Origin: Gammaproteobacteria bacterium
GTDB taxonomy: Bacteria > Pseudomonadota > Gammaproteobacteria > Pseudomonadales > Halieaceae
Length of the DNA: 64,000 bases
Direction: 5' to 3'
NCBI GenBank assembly: GCA_024686215.1
Contig: JAIBDN010000003.1
Location: forward strand, 1 to 64,000
Shown here in pieces: positions 44,484 through 53,766 of the stretch. The notes under the pieces are model-generated. The model saw only the letters and a program-made list of their open reading frames with translations, was not told the origin of the DNA and ran no database searches. Position 1 is the stretch's first letter; each line of letters opens with the position of its first letter. Both the position numbers and the translations under genes were made by a program.

Positions 44484-46193
44484 ATGGCGTTAAATGCGGC
44501 GACAGTGCAGACGAAGAAAAGCGAAATTATAGCTCCAGGCGGTATTTTCGAACTTGAAGAAGTCGCTGTTGACGGCGTCAGTTACCGCGCTTATAAGCAT
44601 GCGCCCAAAACCCTGGTAGATGTGTTTGATGGTGCCAGGGCGCATGCCGAACTGGAATTTATGGTGTATGAAGGGCGCAGGCTGAGTTACGGTGAATTTT
44701 TTGACCGCGTCGATGGTCTTGCGGCGAGTCTACAACGCAGACTTGGCGTGGGTAAGGGCGACCGTGTCGCTATTGCTATGCGCAACAACCCGGAGTGGGC
44801 CATAGCCTACACCGCGATTACCCTGCTTGGGGCCATTGTGGTGCCGGTGAATAGTTGGGGTAAATCAGAAGAATTGCGTTACGCGCTGGAAGATTCCGGT
44901 AGCTGCGCGCTGGTCTGTGATCGATCACGGCTTAAGCTTATCGTGGAATCCCTGGGCGCACTCGCGATTAACGCTTTGCTGGTGGATGCCCGGGAAGAGG
45001 AGATAGACGGGCAGGTGCTGTCGTTTGACGCTCTGGTGGATGCGGGTAGAGGCCTGGCTTTTGATGCCCCTGAGATACATCCCCAGGACAGCTGCGTGAT
45101 CTTGTATACCTCAGGCTCAACCGGTTTCCCCAAGGGTGTGCTGCACCGGCATATCGCCCTGTGCCAGTCTCTGATGAACATGTTCTTCCTTGGTTATCTG
45201 GTGATGGAACTTGAGGGCGCCCGGGAGTTCCGCGGCGGCGCTGAACGTGAAACGCCTCTGCTGACCGTGCCTTTATTCCATGCCACCGGTTTGTTGTCCG
45301 GGTTCCTGCTGCCGCTGCAGACCGCGCAAAAAGTAGTGATGATGTACAAATGGGATGCACTCGATGCGCTGCAGCTGATTGAAGCGGAAAAAATAACCGG
45401 GCTTTCCAGTGTACCCACTGTGGTGCAGGATCTACTGCGCCACCCGGAATTTGATAAATACAATACGCAGACCCTGATCCGCGTCACGGCGGCAGGCGCG
45501 GCCACGCCGACGGGCTTGCCTGAACTTATCGCGCAAAAGTGTGGCTCTCCAAGTCGCTCTGCGGGGTGGGGGATGACCGAAACCGTTGCCGTGGGCTCGA
45601 CCATGAGCGGCGTTATCTTTGACCTCAGTCCGGAGAGCGCGGGTATTGTCTCGCCCCTGGTGGATATGCGCTTCATGGACGCGGATGGTAATGAACAGGA
45701 CCCGCTGCCTGGTGGAGAAATGGAGGTGCGTTGTATTACCTGTACCCCGGGCTATTGGGACAAGCCCGAAGCCAATGCGGCGACTTTCGATACACAGCGC
45801 TGGATGAAAACCGGCGATGTTGGGCATATTGATGCCGACGGCTTTCTGCATATCACCGGACGTATCAAGGAAATTGTCATTCGTGGTGGTGAGAATATCT
45901 TCCCCGGTGAAATCGAGCACGCGGTCTACGAAATGTCCCAGGTGAAAGAAAATGTGGTGTTTGGCGTACCTGACGAGGCAATGGGTGAAGAGCTAGCGAT
46001 GGTGGTTTATGTCGAACCCGGTCAGGCGCTCTCGGAAAAGGCGTTGCGCGAATACCTACTCAGCCGCCTGGCAAGCTACAAGGTGCCCAGGTACATCCAG
46101 TTCTGGGATCACCCCTTGCCGCAAAATGCCAGCGGCAAGCTGCACAAGCTCAATGTACGTACCGCGTTTTTAGCGGCGAGCAGTGATGAATAA
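44484..46193 (+). CDS. Class I adenylate-forming acyl-CoA synthetase
   Basis: A 569-residue AMP-dependent acyl/aryl-CoA ligase. The P-loop-like A3 motif is ILYTSGSTGFPKGVLH; downstream are GWGMTETVAVGS (A5), the hinge region WMKTGDVGHIDADGFLHITG with IKEIVIRGGENI (A7-A8), and the C-terminal catalytic lysine in PQNASGKLHK. It activates a carboxylic acid with ATP and joins it to CoA. A GTG at 44478 is an alternative start six bases earlier; GAGG lies upstream. Likely regulated by the palindromes in its promoter region. Substrate unknown. Confidence 0.9.
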   Translation: MALNAATVQTKKSEIIAPGGIFELEEVAVDGVSYRAYKHAPKTLVDVFDGARAHAELEFMVYEGRRLSYGEFFDRVDGLAASLQRRLGVGKGDRVAIAMRNNPEWAIAYTAITLLGAIVVPVNSWGKSEELRYALEDSGSCALVCDRSRLKLIVESLGALAINALLVDAREEEIDGQVLSFDALVDAGRGLAFDAPEIHPQDSCVILYTSGSTGFPKGVLHRHIALCQSLMNMFFLGYLVMELEGAREFRGGAERETPLLTVPLFHATGLLSGFLLPLQTAQKVVMMYKWDALDALQLIEAEKITGLSSVPTVVQDLLRHPEFDKYNTQTLIRVTAAGAATPTGLPELIAQKCGSPSRSAGWGMTETVAVGSTMSGVIFDLSPESAGIVSPLVDMRFMDADGNEQDPLPGGEMEVRCITCTPGYWDKPEANAATFDTQRWMKTGDVGHIDADGFLHITGRIKEIVIRGGENIFPGEIEHAVYEMSQVKENVVFGVPDEAMGEELAMVVYVEPGQALSEKALREYLLSRLASYKVPRYIQFWDHPLPQNASGKLHKLNVRTAFLAASSDE

Positions 46194-47078
46194 CTAGCGT
46201 CTGGAAATAAGCTCCGCCAGGCTGTCGATTTCGACGATTTCAGCGGTGGCCGGTACCAGGAATACCTCTTCGCAACCGGCTGCTTGCGCATTATCCAGCG
46301 CCTCCGTCAGGCCATCTGCGGAGCTACGATGTACCGATTCAGCCATCATCCTGGCAATATCGGGCCCGGCTATGGCCAGGTACTCGTAGACGTAGTCGTA
46401 CAGCTTACGTGGTCCGTCCTCGGCCAGGGTGTACCAGAAACCGCCCAGTCGATAGGGAGGCTGTGTGCGTCCTGCGCGTTCCCAGGCGGCATCTGCCATG
46501 CCAAAGGTACGCGCTAGCTCCTCACGTTCACCGTTGCCTGACCAGGCATACAGGCCATCGGCCCACTGCGCACAGCGTTCAATACTTTTGGGCCCCATGG
46601 CGCCAGCGAGTAATTGCGGTCCGCCTTGTTGCGTGGGCGGTGGGCCGATGGCGCCACCGCCGGTAACGATTTCTTCGCCATTCCAGACCTGGCGCATCTG
46701 CGCGACCTGTTTGTCCATGCGGCCATAGCGGCCGTGAAAGCTGGCGCCTACCGCTGCATAATCCAGTTCACGTCCCCCATAACCCAGCGCTGCTTTGTTC
46801 ACCCGGCCCCCGGACAATATGTCCAGAGTGGCAAGCTCTTTGGCCACTCGCACCGCGTTATGCATGGGTAACACATACAAGGTCGGAGTGATCTCTACCC
46901 GCGAGGTTGCTGTGGCTGCCGCTGCCAGTAAAATACGCATGTCGTAGGTGGGGCCGTGCACGCGCTCGCCACAGGAGATACTGTGAAAGGGTCCCTCGTC
47001 CACTGCGCGAAACCAGCGCAGGTAATCATCCCTGGTCAAACCCGCTTTCATGTAGGGCAGGCATATGCCGATTTTCAT
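46194..47078 (-). CDS. LLM-class flavin-dependent oxidoreductase
   Basis: A 294-residue luciferase-like monooxygenase fold protein using FMN or F420. The N-terminus IGICLPYMKAGLTRDDYLRW, the central ALGYGGRELDYAAVG, MRQVWNGEEIV and LLAGAMGPKSIERCAQWADG are typical of the family. It is convergent with the acyl-CoA ligase (the stop codons abut). Substrate unknown; such proteins act on long-chain aldehydes, sulfonates or cofactors. Confidence 0.86.
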   Translation of the reverse strand: MKIGICLPYMKAGLTRDDYLRWFRAVDEGPFHSISCGERVHGPTYDMRILLAAAATATSRVEITPTLYVLPMHNAVRVAKELATLDILSGGRVNKAALGYGGRELDYAAVGASFHGRYGRMDKQVAQMRQVWNGEEIVTGGGAIGPPPTQQGGPQLLAGAMGPKSIERCAQWADGLYAWSGNGEREELARTFGMADAAWERAGRTQPPYRLGGFWYTLAEDGPRKLYDYVYEYLAIAGPDIARMMAESVHRSSADGLTEALDNAQAAGCEEVFLVPATAEIVEIDSLAELISRR

Positions 47079-47316
47079 CGTTGCTTACTCGTGTTGATTA
47101 ATGGCTCCCATAGTAGCGCAGAATGCGCGCGGGACTGTTTACCATAGTGAACCAAAGCGCCTGACTTATGTGGCGCAATCCGGCTATGCAATTGGGTTTA
47201 TACGAAGCCTGGCTATTATTGTGAATGAAAGTTGGGTATTGTTGGGTAAAGGAGGGGTGGAACGATAAGACAAGGACCGTGTCTTACTAAGAGCCTATAA
47301 GATTAAGGTGCGTAAT

Positions 47317-47766
47317 ATGCACTATGAGTTACTCCTGGCAGTGGTCGGTATGGTGGTTGCAGCCGTCTTTGTGTTGTATAGAACTCACCTGTTTCCGTTC
47401 CGCTCAGCGTCCCCAGCTGCTCGCTCAAGCAAATTTGCCACGCCCATGTCCGCCACTGCTCAAAACCCCTATCCTGCAGTCTCTGTGCGCTGTGCCTCGC
47501 AGTGCGATGCTCAGTTGGCGATAAAAGGGCAGCGCTTCCTCGGCAGCGAGGCACCGTCACTGCCGTTGGCGGGGTGCACTGCGTCGCTCTGCGACTGTCG
47601 CTATGTACATCATGTGGACCGGCGCACCGGCAATCTCGACCGACGTCAATTGCCACAGTCAGCGCTGGATACAGTAGTTGCAAACGCGGCTGACGACCTG
47701 CGCCATGGTCGTGGGCGCCGCGCCAGTGATTGGGCTGCGGCCTACCAGATGCATGTCCCCGGGTAG
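47317..47766 (+). CDS. Membrane-anchored conserved hypothetical with Cys/His-rich motif
   Basis: A 149-residue protein. An N-terminal membrane helix (about 3-23, LLLAVVGMVVAAVFVLY) is followed by a soluble domain with the notable cysteine-rich segment CASQCDAQ, then CTASLCDCRYVHHVDRR and DRRQ. From memory the CRYxHHxDRR motif is found in small hypothetical proteins of proteobacteria; I know no function. It is the first of several envelope-directed genes here. AAGGTG precedes the ATG at 47317; an in-frame GTG at 47308 overlaps this site and is less likely. Confidence 0.65.
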   Translation: MHYELLLAVVGMVVAAVFVLYRTHLFPFRSASPAARSSKFATPMSATAQNPYPAVSVRCASQCDAQLAIKGQRFLGSEAPSLPLAGCTASLCDCRYVHHVDRRTGNLDRRQLPQSALDTVVANAADDLRHGRGRRASDWAAAYQMHVPG

Positions 47767-47834
47767 CTGTCAAACGGGATAAATGCGCTGCGCCTCTGGC
47801 AAATGTCCCTGCCTTAGGTACACTAGGCGCCGAT

Positions 47835-48557
47835 ATGCGCTTCAATCAAATCATCCCACTAAAAATCATCCTACTGGTCACCGCCTGTGCACTTGTGTGT
47901 GCCTGTAGCAGTAACAGTAACAAAAATACTTTGAAGGCAGAGAATACTGACACCGTAGACTTCGGCGGCTCCTGGGAGTTGAACTACGGCCAGAGCGATA
48001 ATATCCAGACCAAACTTGATTCATTGGTGCGTGACCTGCAGAGACAGGCGGAAAGGCGCAATAACGCCAATGGCGGCATGAACCAGGGCCCGGCAGGCGC
48101 AACTATGATGGTGGGTGGCGGTGGCGCGAACAGCGGCGCATCGGTCATCGGTCTGGCACGGATGTCAGAGTTGATTACTCGCTCATCACTGTTAACCATT
48201 GCCCAGGACGAAGAGCGTATCAGCGTAAAGCGTGAGGAGACATTTGCCTTAAGATGCGATTTCTTTCCGGGTGAATTTCGCACGGTGGAAACCCCATTTG
48301 GCACAGAAACATGCGGCTGGAACGGACACCAACTGCTGTTTCGCATACTTCTGCCTGAGGGGCTCAGCATCCAGCATGTGATGACATTGGGGCCGCAAGG
48401 TGAGCGACTTAATATTGCTACTACCGTAGTGTCCGACCAGGTGTCTTACCCTTTTACATTGAACCGGGTCTACAATCGATTTAGCCCAGGCAGCAGTGGG
48501 TATCGCTGTAAACAAACTCTCAGCCGGGGCAGGGTATGCACCACAGAATCCTCATAG
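47835..48557 (+). CDS. Putative lipoprotein
   Basis: A 240-residue exported protein with a lipobox: signal segment IIPLKIILLVTAC, with the modified cysteine probably Cys18 (LVTAC), although VCAC a few residues later is also possible. The body has a Gly-rich loop (MMVGGGGANSGA, about residues 95-108) and a beta-rich C-terminus (SYPFTLNRVYNRF). No family recognised. It overlaps the next gene by 22 bases and is probably coupled with it, suggesting a shared outer-membrane or periplasmic role. Confidence 0.7.
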   Translation: MRFNQIIPLKIILLVTACALVCACSSNSNKNTLKAENTDTVDFGGSWELNYGQSDNIQTKLDSLVRDLQRQAERRNNANGGMNQGPAGATMMVGGGGANSGASVIGLARMSELITRSSLLTIAQDEERISVKREETFALRCDFFPGEFRTVETPFGTETCGWNGHQLLFRILLPEGLSIQHVMTLGPQGERLNIATTVVSDQVSYPFTLNRVYNRFSPGSSGYRCKQTLSRGRVCTTESS

Positions 48558-49654
48558 TAATCTTGCTTGTGGCGCTGTGTCCGGTGGGGGTGCCTCAGGT
48601 AGTTGCCGCGGAAGAATCAACACTGCCGGAACCGGTAGGTGCGGTGCAGTTAAAGGTCGCGTCAAGCGCAGCGGAAGACAGCCTGCTTGACGTTGGTATC
48701 GCAATTTTTGATGCCGGTATTCCCGCTGATAAGTCCAGCCACAGTAAGCTCGGTGTCTTTCCGGAAATTCGCAAGTCAGAAACGCAATTTATGGCAGTTA
48801 TCCTGCGCCAAATACTGGTGGATTCCGGCGCGTGGGGTGTGATGCGTGTGCTGCCTCAGGCGGATGCAAGCACGCAACTGCTGATCACAGGAAAGATTCT
48901 GCATTCAGACGGGCTCAGCCTGGTATTGCAGATTACCGCCGGCGATGCCACGGGTCGCAGTTGGATTAATCGCATCTATCACGATCAGGCATGGGAATCC
49001 GATTACCCCGTAGTTCCTGGCGGTGACCCTTTTATCGATATCTATCGGCGTATCGCTAATGATTTACTGGAATTCAAAGCGCAGTTGTCAGCAAAGGACC
49101 TGGCACAAATTCGCCAGGTTGCAGAGCTGCGCTATGCAGCGAGCCTGTCCCCGGAAGCATTTGGTGGTTACGTGGGCCTTGGTGATGACGGGCGCTATAG
49201 CGTATTGCGTCTGCCGGCGCAGGGCGATCCGATGATGGGCCGGGTTACCACGATCAGAAATCAGGAATACCTGTTTATTGACACGGTGGACGAGCAATAC
49301 GCCAATCTGTACCAAGAGATGTCGCCAACCTATAACCTGTGGCGGCAATTTGGCCGGGAGCAGTCTACATACCGCAAAGAGTACGAGGAACGGGTAGCCA
49401 ACCGTGACAGTCGCGGCAGGCGCGGTACGTTTACCGCGATGGAGCAGACATATGATGCCTATAAATGGTCCAAAATTCACGAGCAGGACCTGGACGAGCT
49501 GGCCATGGGCTTCAATAATGAAGTGACACCCACGGTATTGGAAGTCAGCGGCAAGGTGTTTCGGCTCAACGGAACGCTGGATTCACAGTACAATGAGTGG
49601 CGCGAAATCCTGCGGCAGATTTTTGCTCTGGAGACGGGGTTGCCAGCGCAATAG
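48536..49654 (+). CDS. Exported conserved hypothetical protein
   Basis: A 372-residue protein with a signal peptide (about residues 1-24, ending VVAA). The body is mixed alpha/beta, including VGIAIFDAGIPADKSSHSKL, LVLQITAGDATGRSWIN and a helical C-terminal third with YEERVANRDSRGRRG. No domain I can name. Its first 22 bases lie within the preceding lipoprotein gene, so the two are translationally linked and may act together in the envelope. Confidence 0.7.
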   Translation: MHHRILIVILLVALCPVGVPQVVAAEESTLPEPVGAVQLKVASSAAEDSLLDVGIAIFDAGIPADKSSHSKLGVFPEIRKSETQFMAVILRQILVDSGAWGVMRVLPQADASTQLLITGKILHSDGLSLVLQITAGDATGRSWINRIYHDQAWESDYPVVPGGDPFIDIYRRIANDLLEFKAQLSAKDLAQIRQVAELRYAASLSPEAFGGYVGLGDDGRYSVLRLPAQGDPMMGRVTTIRNQEYLFIDTVDEQYANLYQEMSPTYNLWRQFGREQSTYRKEYEERVANRDSRGRRGTFTAMEQTYDAYKWSKIHEQDLDELAMGFNNEVTPTVLEVSGKVFRLNGTLDSQYNEWREILRQIFALETGLPAQ

Positions 49655-49693
49655 GGCTGTTCCAGCCGCCTTATGGGGGTTTACCCCGGGCTG

Positions 49694-49709
49694 AAGAATG
49701 GGCATTCTT
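49694..49709. promoter_or_regulatory. Inverted repeat upstream of the XRE regulator
   Basis: Reads AAGAATG-GG-CATTCTT, a perfect seven-base inverted repeat, 50 bases before the ATG of the XRE gene. XRE-type regulators often bind such short palindromes and autoregulate. No T tract follows, so a terminator is unlikely. Confidence 0.4.
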
Positions 49710-49759
49710 GACAGCATGAATGTTTGGCAAATTTAACGCCTCTGGGCTAGGCTTGTGCT

Positions 49760-50503
49760 ATGGCTACTAAAAACAAAGATTCAGACTCTCTTTTAGACTC
49801 ACTGCGGCGCTTGACCGGTCAGGTTGCGGGTGGCACTTTTGATCTGGCGCGTAACACCGCGACCATGAGCGCTATGTTTGGCGAGAACTGGCTGCGCAAT
49901 ACCGTGCTCAACCAAATGGAGCCAGAACGCCTGGAGGCGATGGCCGATGCCGGTCACTTCCTGCGTGATGCGCGTGAAACCGCGGGCATGTCGGTCAAGG
50001 ATCTGGGCGACAGCCTGGGTTTGACAGATAACTCCGTACTGGAAGATATTGAAAGCGGCGACACCATCATGCCGCTGGAACTGATGCTGCGCAGCGCTTC
50101 ACTGCTGGCGCGTCACGATCCCATTCCTTTTTTGATAAAGTTCATGCGCACCTATAACCCCGCTTTGGAAAAGACCCTCGAGCAGTGGGGTGTGCTCACT
50201 CTGCCCAAGCAGTATGAGAGAGAGCGGCGTTTCGTTAATCTTTATCGTCAGCACGATATATTGCGTAGCCTCAGCGATGATGAGTATGAGCGTTTCATTC
50301 ATTACATGGAGAGCTCCAGTAACCTTGTCCTGGATGTTATGCAGAAAGAGAAGGCCGCGGCGGGTGACAGAGTGTCCAAGGACTCCGGCGCTGCACCAAA
50401 AGCGAAGGCCAAGCCCAAAGCGAAAGCAAAAGCTGCACCCAGAAAGAAGGCCGCTGTGCGTAAGCGCAAGCGAGCACCAGCGGGCAAACGCAAGTCTACT
50501 TGA
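49760..50503 (+). CDS. XRE-family regulator with histone-like basic tail
   Basis: A 247-residue protein. A central helix-turn-helix of Cro/CI type spans about residues 70-120 (LRDARETAGMSVKDLGDSLG, then LEDIESGDTIMPLELM). The N-terminal 60 residues are amphipathic and may mediate dimer contacts. The C-terminal 50 residues are an Ala/Lys/Pro-rich tail (KAKAKPKAKAKAAPRKK and following) resembling AlgP/histone-H1-like tails, likely to bind DNA non-specifically. No target is known. A palindrome lies upstream. Confidence 0.75.
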   Translation: MATKNKDSDSLLDSLRRLTGQVAGGTFDLARNTATMSAMFGENWLRNTVLNQMEPERLEAMADAGHFLRDARETAGMSVKDLGDSLGLTDNSVLEDIESGDTIMPLELMLRSASLLARHDPIPFLIKFMRTYNPALEKTLEQWGVLTLPKQYERERRFVNLYRQHDILRSLSDDEYERFIHYMESSSNLVLDVMQKEKAAAGDRVSKDSGAAPKAKAKPKAKAKAAPRKKAAVRKRKRAPAGKRKST

Positions 50504-50590
50504 GCCCAACACACGTCTAAGTCACAGCAAAAAGCTCTGCTAATGCGCTGCAGTCCAGTGCACCAGAGGTTTTTTCGAGCGCTATAAAAT

Positions 50591-52819
50591 ATGCACACAG
50601 CTCAAGCTAGCCAGTGGTTTGCCACTTGCCCGAAAGGCATGGAGGCATTGCTGGCGAACGAACTTGCAGCACTGGGAGCCAGTGCTACCCGTGAAACTGT
50701 TGCCGGTGTCTATTTCGACGGACCGCTGGCACTGGCGTACCGCGCCTGCCTGTGGTCGCGCCTGGCAAATCGTATTCTGTGGCCGCAGGCAAGCCTGGCT
50801 GCCGAGGATGCAGATGAGCTTTATCGCTCCTTGAGCAGTGTCGAGTGGGGCGACCTGTTTGACCCCAAGTACAGTTTCGCCATCGATTTCTCTGGCGAAA
50901 ACCAAAACATTCGCAACACCCAGTTTGGCGCGCAGCGCAGCAAGGATGCGGTGGTTGACTGGTTTTCAGCGAGTTGCGGTATGCGACCCCAGGTGCAGCG
51001 GCGCTCGCCGGATGTGCGCCTGAATATTCGCCTGGTAAAGTCTCTGGCGCATCTATCGATTGATATTTCAGGGGGTAGCCTGCATCAGCGCGGATATCGC
51101 ACTGAGGGCGGGGCTGCACCCTTAAAAGAGAATCTCGCCGCGGCCATTTTATTGCGTGCCGACTGGCCTGGTTGGGCTGCCAGAGGCGGCGCATTGATAG
51201 ATCCGATGTGCGGCTCCGGCACCTTGCTGATAGAAGGCGCCATGATGGTAGCCGATATCGCGCCAGGCCTGCGTCGTCAACGGTTTGGCTTTGAGGGACT
51301 GCGGCAACACAATCCGGCGCAATGGCAGGCCCTGGTCAGTGATGCCCAAAGTAGGGCGAAGCGCGCCCTGGAGAGCGAGCTTCCTGAAATACGTGGTTAT
51401 GACGCGGACCCCAGGGTGGTGCGTAAAGCCCAGGAAAACGTTGCCCGACTGGGCCTGGAAAAAGTTGTCAGGGTCAGTTGTAAACCCCTGGCAGAGCTTA
51501 CAAAGCCCAGCCATAAAGCACTCCCGGTGGGCCTGCTGGTGTGTAACCCGCCTTATGGCGAGCGCCTTGGAGAGAAAGAAAATCTGCTCTCTCTTTACCG
51601 GGAATTGGGCGAGGCCATGGTGCGAGAGTTCCCCGAATGGCATGCAGCTGTTTTTACCTCTAGCCTGGAATTGGGACGTGCGGTCGGTCTGCGCAGTCAT
51701 AAGCGCTATGCATTGTTCAATGGTGCGATAGCATCCAATCTGCTGCTGTTTGACCTGCATAACAACACGCTGCGTGATCTTGATCCAGCGACGAAAGCTA
51801 CAGCTAAAAATTCAACTGCAACCGCAGCTAAAACTGCAACTACATCCAGTGCTACTGCGTCAAACAAGGGGCTATCGGACGGCGCCAAAATGTTCGCCAA
51901 TCGTATCGTCAAAAACCGTAAGCGGCTAAAGTCATGGGTAAATCGCGAGCAGATAGATTGTTATCGCCTGTACGATGCGGATATGCCCGAGTATGCCGTG
52001 GCCGTGGATATTTACGCAGACCTTGTGCATGTTGCCGAATATCAAGCGCCGCGTGGCGTTGACCCGGATGCGGCTGAGCGGCGCCTGGATGAAGTGCGTG
52101 CGGCTTTACCCGATGCGCTGGGTGTTTCTGCGGAGGCCATTGTTTATAAGCAGCGGGCTCGACAGCGCGGCCTGCAGCAATATGAAAAACAATCCAGTAG
52201 CGGGGAATTGTGCAGTGTGCGTGAGGGTCAGGCGCGCCTGCTGGTTAATCTACTGGACTACCTGGACACGGGTTTGTTTCTCGATCATCGGCCGCTGCGC
52301 TTGCGTATTGCCAAGGAGGCGAAGGGGAAGGCTTTTCTCAATCTGTATAGCTACACCGGCAGTGCTACGGTGCATGCAGCACTGGCAGGTGCGCGTTCCA
52401 CCACCAGCATCGATATGTCCAACACTTATCTAGCGTGGTTGCGCAAAAACCTCGCACACAACGGACTGGACGAAACGCGCAACACAGTGCACAAGGCCGA
52501 TTGTCTGCCGTGGCTGCAGCAGGAGAACAAGCAGTATGACCTGGTGTTACTGGATCCGCCGTCGTTTTCCAACTCCAAATCCATGGAGGACAGCTTTGAT
52601 GTGCAGCGCGACCACCTGGAACTGGTGCGCGCAGCGATGTCAGTGCTGCGCAAGGAGGGGCAGTTATACTTCTCTAATAACCGCCGTGGATTCAAGTTGG
52701 CGCAAGAATTGCTCGATGAATTTGCCTGCGAGGATATCACCGCTGCCACCCTGGATCCCGATTTTCAGCGCAATCGCAAGATCCACTGTTGCTGGTCTCT
52801 GCGCCACCGTGAAGGCTGA
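50591..52819 (+). CDS. rlmKL: Bifunctional 23S rRNA methyltransferase RlmKL
   Basis: A 742-residue fusion methylating 23S rRNA at G2445 (N2, N-terminal RlmL) and G2069 (N7, C-terminal RlmK). A THUMP region is in the first 170 residues; the RlmL domain has MCGSGTLLIEGA and CNPPYGERLG; the RlmK domain has FLNLYSYTGSATVHAAL and LLDPPSFSNSK. A Thr/Ala-rich linker (residues about 395-425) between the halves is longer and lower in complexity than in E. coli. It is a single gene, with a 430-base gap after it. Confidence 0.92.
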   Translation: MHTAQASQWFATCPKGMEALLANELAALGASATRETVAGVYFDGPLALAYRACLWSRLANRILWPQASLAAEDADELYRSLSSVEWGDLFDPKYSFAIDFSGENQNIRNTQFGAQRSKDAVVDWFSASCGMRPQVQRRSPDVRLNIRLVKSLAHLSIDISGGSLHQRGYRTEGGAAPLKENLAAAILLRADWPGWAARGGALIDPMCGSGTLLIEGAMMVADIAPGLRRQRFGFEGLRQHNPAQWQALVSDAQSRAKRALESELPEIRGYDADPRVVRKAQENVARLGLEKVVRVSCKPLAELTKPSHKALPVGLLVCNPPYGERLGEKENLLSLYRELGEAMVREFPEWHAAVFTSSLELGRAVGLRSHKRYALFNGAIASNLLLFDLHNNTLRDLDPATKATAKNSTATAAKTATTSSATASNKGLSDGAKMFANRIVKNRKRLKSWVNREQIDCYRLYDADMPEYAVAVDIYADLVHVAEYQAPRGVDPDAAERRLDEVRAALPDALGVSAEAIVYKQRARQRGLQQYEKQSSSGELCSVREGQARLLVNLLDYLDTGLFLDHRPLRLRIAKEAKGKAFLNLYSYTGSATVHAALAGARSTTSIDMSNTYLAWLRKNLAHNGLDETRNTVHKADCLPWLQQENKQYDLVLLDPPSFSNSKSMEDSFDVQRDHLELVRAAMSVLRKEGQLYFSNNRRGFKLAQELLDEFACEDITAATLDPDFQRNRKIHCCWSLRHREG

Positions 52820-53258
52820 TACTCGGGTGTGTCAAGAGGGTGTAAAGGTGAAGGATAGCTAACTTGTTGGTACGCTAGTTCAGGTGACTCAAGGGCTGCG
52901 CTGTTAGTGCCCACAAACCTGGAAGCAGGAAATGATATCCACATTGAGTAAATAACCCTGTTTTTGAAGTGTTTTTGCGCGTAGTCCTTAGATTGAGACT
53001 ATAAAAAATCTCTAAGTTATTGATTTGTGGTTACAAAGGGCTGGGGTCATCGATTGCGGTGGTTACTTTCCCGGGAGCGTAAATGCAGAGTTACACGGGC
53101 CGTGTGCAGTCTATCCCCAAAGTTATCCACAGATCTACCTGTGGATAACTTTGGGGATAGTCGCGCGGGTAAAAACACGTGGTACCTGGATTTAGACCAA
53201 TGACAGTCGAGATCGCCTGTGTTTGAATTCCCCATAATCAGTACTTGAGGGTGTGGCG
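52820..53258. other. 430-base noncoding region with DnaA-box palindrome
   Basis: No gene is seen. The main element is the 50-base perfect inverted repeat at 53111-53160. An A+T-rich patch lies around 52960-53030, and a short palindromic CACGGGCCGTG lies near 53095-53106. The promoter of the flavodoxin-like gene is expected at the right end. Confidence 0.55.
53111..53160. repeat. Perfect 22-bp inverted repeat containing two inverted DnaA boxes
   Basis: Two 22-base arms (53111-53132 and 53139-53160) are perfectly complementary around a six-base loop ATCTAC. Each arm contains TTATCCACA (53123-53131 plus, 53140-53148 minus), the exact consensus DnaA box. There is no T tract, so it is not a standard terminator. 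It could titrate DnaA, place a DnaA-controlled switch near the downstream gene, or fold as an RNA hairpin. Confidence 0.85.
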
Positions 53259-53714
53259 ATGAGCTCCCTGTTAATTAATTATCACAGCCAGAGTGGCAGC
53301 AGTGCGCGGCTCGCCGCTGCAGCCTGTCGTGGTGCCCGGCGCGAGGCTGGGGTTGATGTGCGTGTATCGCGGGTTTGGGATGCGGGCGTGGCTGATTTGC
53401 GCGCAGCTGACGGCTTGCTGCTGGTGGCGGCGGAAAACTCCGGAGGACTCAGCGGTGCGCTTAAGGACTTTCTGGATCGTGTGTTCTATCCCGCGATTGA
53501 CTGCGGCCTGCTGCTACCCTATGCATTACTGATCAGCGCGGGTAATGATGGTCGCGGGGCTGTGCGCCAGGCCGAGCGTATTCTCTCGGGCATCCCGTTC
53601 AGGCCGGTGGCCGAACCGGTGATCGTCAGGGGCGAGATAAACGCCACACATTTGACTGCCAGCGAAGAGCTCGGGCAGGCGCTGGCCGCCGGTCTGGCCA
53701 TGGGGATATATTAG
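53259..53714 (+). CDS. Flavodoxin-family NAD(P)H-dependent FMN reductase-like protein
   Basis: A 151-residue flavodoxin-fold protein. The phosphate-binding loop is NYHSQSGSSARLA near residue 7; later segments LLVAAENSGGLSGALKDFLDRVF and LLISAGNDGRG match FMN-binding and neighbouring loops. It likely transfers electrons through FMN. The ATG at 53259 has GAGGG seven bases upstream; an in-frame GTG at 53253 is less favoured. It lies about 100 bases after the DnaA-box palindrome. Confidence 0.78.
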   Translation: MSSLLINYHSQSGSSARLAAAACRGARREAGVDVRVSRVWDAGVADLRAADGLLLVAAENSGGLSGALKDFLDRVFYPAIDCGLLLPYALLISAGNDGRGAVRQAERILSGIPFRPVAEPVIVRGEINATHLTASEELGQALAAGLAMGIY

Positions 53715-53766
53715 CGACAGGGCTGGCAGGGTTGCCACGCCGCCCGTAACAACAGGATTGCGATTA

